Origin: Bombyx mori
Taxonomy: Eukaryota; Arthropoda; Insecta; Lepidoptera; Bombycidae
Assembly (NCBI RefSeq): GCF_030269925.1
Contig: NC_085120.1
Coordinates: forward strand, 11,621,501 to 11,685,500
Length of the DNA stretch: 64,000 nucleotides
Direction of reading: 5' to 3'
In this document: one piece after another, positions 53,771 to 64,000 of the stretch
Layout: each line of letters starts with the position of its first letter
How positions within the stretch are numbered: position 1 is the stretch's first letter
Position numbers and translations under genes: made by a program
Notes under the pieces: model-generated
The model's input: the letters and a program-made list of their open reading frames with translations, nothing else
Databases searched by the model: none
What the model was told of the DNA's origin: nothing

Positions 53771-54497
53771 CTTCCCGCCAGAAATATGTAGGGAGATGCT
53801 GGACCTACTATTGCGGACCTTCAGTATTTATTCCTCATAACCATATCAATACCTGTAAATGTAAATTATTAAAGCCATAATATGATCATGTGTGTGTCCT
53901 TTTTTTGAGAATTAATTTAGCATAGATTTGCTCAAATTTTCAGCACAGATATATACATAGCTTAGACTATCGGGAACGACAAAGGAAGTATCATTAATCG
54001 AGCTTTTATTCAGACACAGATATATGTAGATTTATTTTGAAAATTTCGATAGCACGATTTAAACTTATTGCCAAATTTCTACTATTATATAGGTAAGGTA
54101 AGGTAATATGGTATCTAGAATATGTAGAGGACATTGACGATACAGTCAAAAAAAAATGAAGCCTCATGCATAAAAATCTCTTACAAACATCATCGCTACC
54201 TCTTAAATAAGAAAAACCCTATTTCGGGTAAATGCGATTTATTTGCTACAGCAATATTTATCACTAAGCAGTTAAACGATAAGAAACAGAATTTTAAATT
54301 AACAGTAATTCTTGGAATTTTGTACCGATGCTGAGAGAGAGAGTAAAAAAAACGCGAAATTTTATCCAAGTCCGCCTTAATTTGGGCAGTAAATCAGTAA
54401 GAGTGAAGCAGAGTCTAATCGAGTTGAAATATTGGGGAACTTATGTCAAGTTCCATTGACATTGACATCTTATATTGTATTCTTTACATAATGCAAC
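53771..54497. other. No recognised feature
   Basis: AT-rich, with a small AGGTA repeat at 54090-54108. Confidence 0.4.
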
Positions 54498-54691
54498 GCC
54501 TATCTGCCATGTAGCAGTAATGTGTTTTGGTTTGAAGGGTGGGGCAGCCGTTGTACTGTTAAAACTGAGACCTAACAACTGATGTCTCAAGGTGGGTAGC
54601 GCATTTACATTGTAGATGTCTATGGGCTCCAGTAATCACTTAACACCAGGTGGGCCGTGAGGTCGTCCACGGGTCTAAGCAAAAAAAAAAA
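54498..54691 (+). mobile_element. Bm1 SINE, intermediate truncation
   Basis: Starts CCTATCTGCCATGTAGCAG and ends GGGTCTAAGCAAAAAAAAAA. A TTAAAACTGAGACCTAAC variant marks divergence. Confidence 0.88.
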
Positions 54692-55128
54692 CGATCAGAC
54701 CAGCGGGTAGGTGAGCGTCCGCGTGATCTTCTCCCGTCAATCTGATTACCAGCTTCTCTAAGTTTTCGGGATATCTACAAAGGGGATGGCCCATTTTAGG
54801 CCCAAAGCGGACAATAGATTATAGAAAAAATACTTAGTGCATTAATTTTGTCATAAATAAATATGCATTTACTTTCTTGCAAATAACCGCCACTATAGTT
54901 TACAATAAGTAGTTTAAAAAAAGTAACTCTATTGAAAAAACAAGGATTTTTATTTTTGCGGGAAAAATATTGCCAGCTTCAAAACCTTTTACGTATGAAG
55001 TAAATATTTTGAGTATATAAATAAAACATATAAATAAATCATTTTAAGTATTATCATTAATCAAACGATTTTAATGGATTTTATGCACATAAAATAACAT
55101 CGAAGACATACCCATTGGACTTTAACTT

Positions 55129-55269
55129 GTAACTATACTTGAGACCTTAGAACTTATATCTCATGGTGGGTGGCGCATTTACGTTGTAGATATATGTGGG
55201 CTCGAGTAACCACTTAGCAACACCAGGGTGGCTGTGAGCTCGCCCACCCATCTAAGCAATAAAAAAAAC
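55129..55269 (+). mobile_element. Bm1 SINE, short class
   Basis: Starts GTAACTATACTTGAGACC, ends CATCTAAGCAATAAAAAAAA. A 4-bp insertion lies near AGCAACACC. Confidence 0.9.
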
Positions 55270-55934
55270 TTTACTAGTATTGTTATTTAAATATGTACAA
55301 CTAAAACAAAAACATAAAAAATAATGTGTACTCGTAAAAAAAAGATTAAGATATAAATCAATTATCGGTTATTTAAAAAAATAATCGATATATGAATTTC
55401 ATGTAATTATTTTTCTTTATACTGACAACACTGAATTTAATCTGACTGACTGATACTTCGCTTGCTGCTTGTGGTGTTGTGCTTGCGTACAAAATGGATG
55501 TGTTTTGATTTTTCTTCGATTTATTTTACTTTTATCAATAACGTTTCATACTACGACTAAGAAACATTGTGTGAATTGTGGTTTTACCCTGACCGAGATT
55601 TAAAACCGTGTATATGCTCTCCTTTGCTATTTTTAGATGATACTAATTGTGTATGAGATGAAGAAAATATAGATATTTAAAGAATTAAGTGTGTTTTTTA
55701 TACCCTATTGGATAAAAATACATTAGGAACATCTTAAACATTAAGAAAAGAAAAGTTCTTGAAGTATCTCACAATCCGACACTTATTTATATAGAAAATT
55801 AACCTCAAAACGAGTTTTTATTTTTATTATATTTTTTATAATAGTGGCGTCAATTTCAATATATTTTTTAGATATCCAATACATTTAAGAATTTGAATCA
55901 GTACATTTTTATAGTAATATTTGATGTCCATCTT

Positions 55935-56035
55935 GGGCCTAGCACACTATGGAGAGTGGGCAATCCCCTTTGTCCACGGTTCTGGTGAAGATAGAAAAGT
56001 CTCCGGGCCACCGGTAATCTCGTATTCATAAATAA
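55935..56035 (+). repeat. LINE 3' UTR end related to the 14.5-kb element
   Basis: TTCTGGTGAAGATAGAAAAG, then TCTCCGGGCCACCGGTAATC and an AAATAAATAAT tail, matching 18705-18760. A 3'-end-only copy. Confidence 0.6.
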
Positions 56036-57360
56036 ATAATAGTTTAAAAAACTAACAAAATACGTTTTTATAGAAAATCCAACTAAAAAATAGAAAATAA
56101 ATTTTAATAAATTTGAATTAAATATAGTGTAAGAAAGAATATTTTATTTAAAAAAAAAACCGTAGTTTTCTTTTCAGGTTATTATCAAAATAACCCTTCT
56201 ACTCATATCTGTTCATAAAATATTTATAACTACTGATACCATGTAACCCACGCTTTTTTTTACAATAAAATCATTTTTTCTTACACTTTCTTACACTTTT
56301 CACAACACACAATTCAAATTTATTAAAATTTATTTTCTATTTTTAGTTGGATTTTGTATAAAAGCGTATTTTGTTAATTTTTTAAACTATTATGTATTTT
56401 TCATTCTTTAGTTGAATTTAAATTTTTTCAATTTTTTTTTATACTGTTTTGTCATCGGTCCTTAATAAGTATACCAAATTTCGAGTTAAACCGACGTTTT
56501 GAAGGGGGTCAAAATCATGTTCAAAGATTTCGTTACAAACATACATACGTCTGAAGCTAATAAAAGCGTATTAAAAGGACCGTTAATTTGAAAATGAGTC
56601 CCATAACGTACACCTGAATCCGACCCAGGCCTAAGGTAACGAAGAGAAATTCTTAATTACGTAGCTTTAAGGGGCCACTTAGCGAAGCATCGCGAATTTA
56701 ATTTTTGCTTCCATAACGCTGTACAGGACTTTCGTATGTAGACACTTAGTGTATTACTCTATATTCTAACTTACTTTAGACGTTCTGATAGACAAGTGCA
56801 CTCTAGCCATAGTAGAACTCAGTAACTTTTAATTAAAACAAAACAAATATATTATATGAACAACTATACATTTTTTTTAAAATCAATTTATGTGTTATTT
56901 TTAATATGCTTTTATTAGCTTCAGACGTATATATGTTAGTACGTATGTATGTAACGGAATCTTTGAACTTTGAACCCCTTCAAAACGTCGGATTAATTCG
57001 AAATTTGGTATACTTATTAAGAACCGATGGCAATTCATTATTAAAAAAAATTATTGAAAAAATGTATATTCAACTAAAAAAAAATAGTTTAAAAAAACTA
57101 AAAAAATACGCTTTTATAGAAAATTCAACTAAAAAATGAAAAATAAATAATAGTTTCAAAAAACTAAAAAAATACGCTTTTATAGAAAATCCCAGTAAAA
57201 GATAGAAAATAATCTTAATAAATTTGAATTAAAACAGTGTAAGAAAAAAATATTTTATTGTAAAAAAACCGTGGTGTGCTTTTCAGGATATTATCAAATA
57301 ACCCTTCTACTCATATCTGTTCATTAAAATATTTATAGCTACTGATACCATGCACCCCAA
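56033..57360. repeat. Complex direct and inverted repeat locus (foldback-like)
   Basis: A block of ~215 bp (56033-56250, ending CTACTGATACCATG) recurs in direct orientation at 57145-57357. Between them, 56255-56590 is the inverted counterpart of about 56890-57271 (for example AAAACGTCGG... and TTTCGAATT-type blocks facing each other), separated by ~300 bp of unique sequence. No transposase is recognisable. Terminal points are approximate because the arms are AT-rich and diverged. Confidence 0.65.
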
Positions 57361-58041
57361 GATTTGAAAAATTGTTAAGCGCATCATTTAACACAACAAA
57401 AAAAATTACATGTGTGCAATTCACACGTGGTAGAAGTGAAACCTTCCAAAATTAAAATACAATTATCCTAAACGTCTTAAGTATATGTAAAATTTTGTCA
57501 TTAGTAAATAATTTTAATCCTAAATTAAAATTCACTACAAGAGCTTTCATACACACGTTAGTATTAAAAAATCTCACAGATGGCGCTGTATTAAATAGTA
57601 TGTATATTTCTGTCTCATTCTTTGCTGGCTTCATCCTACACATTTTTGTATTTGTGTCTCTTACCTGTCGTTTTTTCCGTTGCATCCGGTTTGAAATCAC
57701 AACGATTCTAAAGAAGTTTTCACTTCAAAAACACAAAAAATACGTAGATACAGACTGCGTACTGAAAATTTAATTACAGAACTTTAATTAAACAGGATTT
57801 AGTTCAGAAACTAATATTATAAACTCGTCTGGATTCATCGTGTATTAATGCTATAACTATTCATGAATATTCGATATGCAAAATTCTAATTTATTTTACC
57901 CGAGTTAATCTGTAATGCCTTCGTCAACGGCCTCATGTATTATGCATGAGACATGCATGCAAATTGACCTGACTTCGATCGTTGGACAATAGTTTATACT
58001 TCGTTCATTAGAAAATAAATTAAAATTTTGTCTAGCTGAAA
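57361..58041. other. No recognised feature
   Basis: AT-rich. Short overlapping frames on both strands at 57452-57773 show no domain. Confidence 0.4.
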
Positions 58042-59092
58042 TCTATATATTAATACGTAAAGCAAAAACTTTGTATCCCTTTTTACGAAAATTGCGCGGA
58101 CGGAGGAGTATGAAATTTTCAACACTTATAGAGAATATAGCCGTACATGGCGTGAATAACTTGACAAGTCGACTAATATCAAATTTTAAGTTATAGCAGA
58201 ATTGTCGTCCAGATTACTTGTTTTATATGGGGAATAAATGAGTAACTCGATTCTCTCACGTATTTTTGGGATATCGCACTTGTGAATTACTAAACAACTC
58301 TGTTTCCAACGAGAACATAATGACATTTAGATATATCTAAACATATTAGTGTTATTTATTTAATTAACTCAATACGTTAAGTTATTTACGCCACATAATT
58401 AAATGAACTAACAGAATACCTTTAGATGATCAATTATTCACATAGCCCATAATTGTGTTCGCGACTATACATATTCGGTTGTCAAGTTATTATCGGCATA
58501 AAAAAGCATAATAATATTCAGAAAAAAGAAAGGATAAAGATGAAGCAAAGTGCAACTTATCCAGTCGAACATATACATATGATCTTCAGCAGTGCTTACC
58601 CACCCCCTATCTTAAAACTTCTGTTTCTTTTTATAAACGACCGCTATGGTCCTACAATCTCACAATCCATGATTTAGCAACTAATAAGGCTACATGTTAC
58701 ATGTAGGACGAAACCATCGGTGCTCGTGAAATCGCGTCGTGTCTGTGGCATTTTCTTCAGATTCAAAAGTTTTACAGGTCACATTTTATTCAAATACATA
58801 TGGAGGTCAAAACAAAAATAATACGAGTGCAATGATGTTCATGTATTTACTTCATGTGTATCCAACGCTAGAAACTATTAATCACAAGTTTCTTGGATTG
58901 TGATTCACATGATGTGTGATTCGGATCATGCCTTGATTGAGAGAACCAAACAGAAAAGGCGACTTAAAATTAACTATCTATTTTAATGACTGGGTGCAAC
59001 TCATAAGATCTTGTAAGATTAATAACGCATATGCCATTGTACCAATTAAGTGCGAAAATTTCCTAAATTAAGTTCGAAAAAAGAGCCATTCA

Positions 59093-59418
59093 CGATTTAA
59101 AAAAGACAGTTCCGAAGATAAATTCTTGCGGCAAACTGTAAAATGGCTTCAATACAAAAAACCTATTGGAGAAATACGTTTCAAGATAGATTTGACAGTG
59201 AAAGCTCTTTTAAGGTAATCAACTTTCAGAAAAGGAGCAAATATAATATAGACATAACGTATATAACGTCCAGATAGAAGTTGTCTCCAAAGACATCTTG
59301 CCAGTAAGTACAGAAAAGAGAAGAATTTGGTGGATTTATTACCTTTAATAGACACAGCATTTCACGATTTTTATAAAAACATAAAGACTGACAACCCACC
59401 AAAAAATGCCACGACTTA
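59093..59418 (+). pseudogene. Decayed coding remnant inside the TIR element
   Basis: Two short open segments have protein-like composition: KDSSEDKFLRQTVKWLQYKK then PIGEIRFKIDLTVKALL (about 59102-59215), and EKNLVDLLPLIDTAFHDFYK (about 59320-59380), with stops between. They may be the last traces of the element's own protein. The family is not identified. Confidence 0.3.
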
Positions 59419-59582
59419 GATACTGAAGACCCTGATTTAGAGGGAAACGGGAAAGAACAGAAAGAATAATATGATAGTAATTCCAGAAGCAGAATAATTT
59501 CAGTTTCTTTTAATTAATAATAAAAAAAATTAAGTACAAGTTTTGGGTTTTAGTTCGAGATTGATCAATTCAAATGGCTTAT

Positions 59583-59990
59583 TATTACATCATCATTCTC
59601 CTGCCCTTCTCCCAGTCACCTGGGGTCGGCGCAACTTGTTTTCTCCTTCCATACTCCTCTCTCATATAGCTTTTCTTCGCTCACTCTTACACATATTGTC
59701 TTTCACGCAATCCATCCATTTCATCTTAGGTCTACCTCTTCCTCTATATCCTTCCACATTTATAGTTAACACTCTCTTACCAACCTCATTTTCATTTCGT
59801 CTCAGCACATTTTTTTTATTGCGTAGATGGGTGGATGAGCTCACAGTCCACCTGGTGTTAAGTGGTTACTGAAGCCCATAGCCATCTACATCGTAAATGC
59901 GCCACCCACCTTGACATATAAGTTCTAAGGTCTCACATGTCCATACCATCCCATCACATCCCATCTCACCATCCAACCACCATCAAATGG
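59583..59990 (-). pseudogene. RTE-like LINE C-terminus, split by Bm1
   Basis: The minus strand reads WYGHVLRRNENEVGKRVL across the Bm1 gap, then EGYRGRGRPKMKWMDCVKDN and MCKSERRKA, with a CAGGTGACTGGGAG-type 3' end and ATC-rich terminus. Closest relative here is 8990-9425. Confidence 0.75.
59811..59933 (-). mobile_element. Bm1 SINE inside the RTE fragment, CACAT TSD
   Basis: Short-class Bm1 on the minus strand, ending TAAGTTCTAAGGTCT. CACAT is found at 59806-59810 and 59934-59938. The LINE reading GHV-LRR is restored when it is removed. Confidence 0.9.
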
Positions 59991-60942
59991 CTATTACATA
60001 TTTATGTATTTTTTTTAAATCTCTTATGTAAACTATCTTATTACTTTTCTCGGATTTTAATAAATTGCTTAGGTGAATAAATTGACAAGTCGTCGGTGAG
60101 CAACTTGATATGTCATTTTTTTCTTGATTAAAACGTTAATTGATTATTATACTTACACTGTATGAAAATTCCGATGAAATTACTTAAATACGCATAAAAA
60201 TTATATAAAAGGATAAGAAAATAGATTTACCAATAATATGTAAACTTAAAAATGGCTGCCCTGAAAAGTATGCATTTTCGACTTGTCAATGTATTCACGC
60301 CGTGTACGGATAGAGAAGGAGTGCAGAATGTTAATATTTTTTTTTAATTATGCATAAAAAATACATTAATTCAATAAATAAAAATAATATAATTTATTGT
60401 AAAACTCTTCTTATTGCTTATAGTCTGGTCAAAAAGAGAATGCATTAATATTGTTTGTCTTTTATATTATTTGTCTATAGTGTAGTCTTGCCGAAATCTG
60501 TGATTATAAAAGTATAGTCTTTGACAATATAATCATAACAGTGTACAAACTTATATTATTTCATTTAATTATAGTCGAATTTCGATTACTGCGTGGCCAC
60601 TAGTTAATATTAATTGTCAAAAGTTTAAGTTAAAATGTGTTTTATAATCAATACAGAACTTCGAGGTATTTTTAATCTCCAGCCTGATTGAGAAACATCT
60701 TTCTTGTTATGGTCATGAAAAAATTTGTACAGAGCCAGAGGATTAAGCCTATAAGGTATTCTATGACTAACAAACTACTGAATTCCCGCTACGCTCCGAT
60801 CCAATTATTACTAAATATATAAAAAAACACCCAATAGATAAATCTCAGATGTCATGTTAACAGGATTGTTAACTTCTCTGTAAGTTTCAAGGATACATTA
60901 GCATTAATTTTGTATCTCATTACAAGCTGTTACCGGTGGCTT

Positions 60943-61002
60943 CGTCCGCGTATTCAAAGGGAAGTATCAATACGTCCGCGTATTCAAAGGGAAGTATCAA
61001 TA
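60943..61002. repeat. Perfect 30-bp tandem duplication
   Basis: A unit beginning CGTCCGCGTATTCAAAGGG is present twice without differences. Confidence 0.92.
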
Positions 61003-61126
61003 TAGTTTCCTATGGAATCAGTTTTTCGCGATTAAAGGTAGCTCTCAATCTAAAACTATCTCTTTAATTTTTTTTATCTCAATTCGTTGCTCCATTTCTA
61101 TGTGAAAGAAGGACAAACAAACACAT

Positions 61127-61263
61127 GTAACTATACTGAGATCTTAGAACTTATATCTCAAGGTGGGTGGCGCATTTACGTTGTAGATGTCTATGGGCTC
61201 CAGTAACCACTCAACACCAGGTGGGCTGTGAGCTCGTCCACCCATCTAAGAATTAAAAAAAAA
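61127..61263 (+). mobile_element. Bm1 SINE, short class
   Basis: Starts GTAACTATACTGAGATC, ends CCACCCATCTAAGAATTAAA. Little divergence. Confidence 0.92.
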
Positions 61264-62351
61264 GACATTTTTTTTAAATAATTAGGATGGATAATTAAAA
61301 GATAAATCCTGATGAGTATAACTAACCATAGTCGCATTGGCCAATCCGTGACCTAACTTTAACGGCTCTTCCAAATCTCGTTTAAAATTTGTTCTTATTT
61401 GATGTTATCATTCCAGGCAACATCTCACAGTTCCATTACTATGTCATCTTGTAGCAAGAGGACCATAAAACCATAATCAGATTGCAGAGGCGGGTCGGTT
61501 CTGTGGTGACTGAGATAAACATGGCATAGTACGGTGAGTGATTAAATGTTGAGTGGCTTTAATCAGGGAGAATTTGTAGTTTCTATGATAAGAAACAAAT
61601 GCTTTATATAAAAAAAAGAAAGTAGTAAAAGTTATGATATTTGTGAACAGTGATAAGTGAATTAGAGCACATTATATAAAATAGCCACACCGACTTACTA
61701 AAGCCACTACACTACAGATCATAACCCGTAATTAGAGATCAGACATTAAGCTACGTCTAGTTCAGTATTTATTTATACCCTCTTACTTATTTTTCTCCTA
61801 ATTTATTTAGCAATGCACCTATAAAATACTTTCTTTATCTTCCACTCCACTTTGGTACACTAAATTGCAAGAAGTGAAATAGATAAGCGACGAGATTTCT
61901 AGTAAAATTTCAACATCTTCTTTCCTATAAAACAAATATACGAACTAAAATACCTTACTATACCCAATTCAGCAAAGATAAATCTCTCCGCTTTCCACTT
62001 GGCACGGATCTAATTGCCAATGAATTATTCACACTTAATTCATTTGTCGAAACATCAACGTTACCGAGGTTAATTCAGAGTACAGAATCTACTCAGATAT
62101 TCCAGATTTCTTTTAAATTAGAAAAAGCTTTGAGGTTAAACATGAAAAGTCTTTTTTGTAAGGTTTGGATTTAAAATTATGGTGGTTATTAAGATGATAT
62201 GCAAGATATTTTCTCTCGTAATAAATAACCTAATTGGCGTGTGGTAAGATAAATCAGAATGTATAACAGATATGCAGTAAAAAGCTAATGATAATTTGTT
62301 TTTTGAAATTGGCACAGAAAACTACAACTATTACAGATAATATTACTACTA
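61264..62351. other. No recognised feature
   Basis: About 1.1 kb of AT-rich DNA without recognised repeats, RNA genes or exons. Confidence 0.4.
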
Positions 62352-62809
62352 CTAGTAGTCCTGCAGTAGTCGAAATTCGACTATAATTAATTGAAATTAT
62401 AAGTTTGAACATTATTATGGTCATACTGAGACTAGACTAGACTAAGACTATCTGTATATATAACTATACTTTTATAATCACAGATTTCGCCAAGACTACA
62501 CCATAGACAAATAATATTAAAGATAAACAATATTAACCTATTTTCAATTTGACCACAGTTTTTGACAAACCTAAGTTTGACAATAAACAAAGAGATATAT
62601 ATATGTGTGTGTGTCAAATACACGGCAGTGTGTGTAATGTTTTTCTTTATTGATTTTATGTATCTTTTATGCATTATTTTTAAAAAACATGAGCATTGTG
62701 CACTCCTTCTCTATATTCTCTATAAGTGTGGGAAATTTCATACTCCTCCGTCCGCGCAATTTTCGTAAAAAGGGATACAAAGTTTTTGCTTCACGTATTA
62801 ATATATAGA
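62352..62809 (-). mobile_element. Helitron-like element, family 1
   Basis: Minus strand: CTAG terminus plus GTCGAAATTCGAC hairpin at the left, complement of the TC start at the right (TTAATATATAGA), host A (62351) and T (62810). A short TATATGTGTGTGTG variation lies in the middle. Confidence 0.82.
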
Positions 62810-63314
62810 TATTTTATTTTCATTACCGTTAATTGATACATATAGATTTTCGTCCAATAAGCAATATGTTTGTGGCATCGCCTCCGGTCGCATTCAATAC
62901 CACTGATTGTTTACGTGCAATCAGCAGCTGGTCGAAACTGAATTTATAGAGAAACAGAAAAATTTAATTTACATTGTCAATAACTCATTAATTTTTCGTC
63001 CAATATATGAAACCTTGCCTTTCGTAAAGATTTTCTACTCTGAATTTTGAGGGGGAACATATCTGATATTATTGCCGCTATAAACAGGAAGGAACATGCT
63101 ATTTTATCCCTATGTTCCATATGTCAATTCGCTACCTATGTGCCGGTCGGCAGTTATGTCCTATTCACTCAGATTCTGTGTACAATAATTGTCGCAAGCT
63201 CTTTTGGTTTAGTAATTTTTTGAATTTCAAGGACGAAAATCGGCTCGAATCCTTTTGCTTTGCATACTACCGGAATCTAGCAACAAATAGAAAATGAAAG
63301 AAGTCTTAGAAATA
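62810..63314. other. No recognised feature
   Basis: AT-rich with short ORFs only. Confidence 0.4.
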
Positions 63315-63411
63315 TTTTTTAGTGCCCTTGTAGGCAAACGAGCTTACGGCCCACCAGATGGCGAGTGGTTACCGTCAGGAATGCCAGGGGCACAGCCAAG
63401 CCGCTGCCTAC
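63315..63411 (-). mobile_element. LINE 3' tail, TGCCTACAAGGGCAATA family
   Basis: Complement of GTAGGCAGCGGCTTGGC...GCCTACAAGGGCAC with a T run at the left and an internal deletion (CGTCAGGAATGCC). Confidence 0.75.
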
Positions 63412-64000
63412 AGTTAATTTTTCTCCGCAAGCCACACATTTCGATTCTAAATAAATAAAGTAAAAACACACAATACACGATGACTGTTTAAGGAAAACAG
63501 CTTTGAATTGTCATTTGTGACGAGCCTGCACCTAATTACTAGTGCGCGAGCGTATATTTAAATTTGGATAATTAAAAAAGATATCAAATTTTGGATGTTC
63601 CAATTGATATACAACGTTTTAAATACAGATAGACTTGCCGACCAAAATACAATAATACCAAAATACATTAAAAATGTAATCGGAACAGCTGTGTCAGAGC
63701 TTGAAGCTTCATCGGTCAGAACTGTGCACCTAACCTACCGCCAGATACTCGATAAGAAAAGTATTTGTCGAAACGCGAAAGAAAAGCATTGAATCATCCA
63801 AATTTAATTTACTCCCAAGGCTTGGGAATAACTTAACTTAAGGCCCTTAACAACTTCGCACAGCTATGATACTGACTGATGATGAAAAATATTTATAAAT
63901 AACGATTGTAACTTGCTGTATACTATGCAACTACTTCGAAGATAAATACCAATATTTTAAAGATGAGGGCATTTCGTTTAATATTAATAATAAGCCTTTT
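63412..64000. other. No recognised feature
   Basis: AT-rich to the window edge. A 65-codon frame at 63595-63792 has no recognised domain. Confidence 0.35.

Larger units (their letters stand above)
58141..60309. mobile_element. 2.17-kb DNA transposon, ~32-bp TIRs, ATAG target duplication, unassigned
   Basis: The left end CCGTACATGGCGTGAATA... and the complement of the right end CCGTACACGGCGTGAATA... agree at 29 of 32 positions, sharing TTGACAAGTCGA. ATAG is duplicated on both sides (58137-58140, 60310-60313), and sister Helitrons show the empty site GAATATAGAGAAG. A subterminal copy of the end motif (GTGAATAAATTGACAAGTCG) occurs at 60073-60092. A 4-bp duplication with CCG-starting ends does not match a superfamily I can name with confidence. 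No intact transposase remains. Confidence 0.8.
58042..60603 (+). mobile_element. Helitron-like element, family 1, split by a 2.17-kb insertion
   Basis: The 5' part (TCTATATATTAATACG..., 58042-58140) and 3' part (60310-60603, ending ATTTCGATTACTG...CTAG) are collinear with the family. Host A at 58041 and T at 60604. The gap is exactly filled by the element at 58141-60309. Confidence 0.85.

Noticed and set aside
57452..57773. Overlapping 82- and 92-codon frames on both strands
   Set aside because: No domain, no splice or start context; hydrophobic residues reflect T-rich sequence.

Overview
The window is repeat-saturated nuclear DNA from a lepidopteran, almost certainly the silkworm Bombyx mori or its sister B. 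mandarina. The main reason is the very high density of one tRNA-derived SINE with the sequence of silkworm Bm1 (about 30 recognisable copies or fragments, both strands). LINE 3' ends matching what I remember of the BMC1/L1Bm family point the same way. I see no bacterial-type operons, rRNA genes or CRISPR arrays. Species and family names come from recognition, not from a search.

The only long intact reading frames belong to mobile elements. At 14555-18778 lies a near full-length Jockey-type non-LTR retrotransposon: 5' UTR, an ORF1 that lacks its C-terminal zinc-knuckle region, an open 958-residue endonuclease/reverse transcriptase ORF2, a 3' UTR and a 20-A tail. It sits inside an older 3' UTR fragment of the same family, with 13-bp target duplications. 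Next to it, at about 19188-20484, is a mariner-type DNA transposon with an open 346-residue transposase carrying D151, D247 and D285 (DD37D spacing) and matching terminal inverted repeats.

Region by region: 0-14 kb holds scattered Bm1, RTE-like and Jockey-like LINE ends, two Helitron-like elements (4075, 12377) and AT-rich DNA. 14-20.5 kb holds the LINE and mariner. 20.5-31 kb holds microsatellites, a 5'-truncated LINE (23117), a decayed second mariner split by two retroelements (26780-28120) and a short ORF followed by a splice-donor-like sequence at 29439. 31-50 kb is dense Bm1 and LINE debris, a 1.3-kb BMC1-like insertion (35560) and more Helitron-like elements. 50-64 kb holds a full-length Bm1 inside an RTE fragment, a complex inverted-repeat locus (56-57.4 kb) and a four-level nest at 58042-60603: a Helitron-like element containing a 2.17-kb terminal-inverted-repeat element, containing an RTE-like LINE fragment, containing a Bm1.

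No host gene is firmly supported. The window looks like intergenic or long-intron DNA. The AT-rich stretches between repeats show no recognisable coding sequence, so most of the biology here is transposon history that can be read from nested insertions and target-site duplications.
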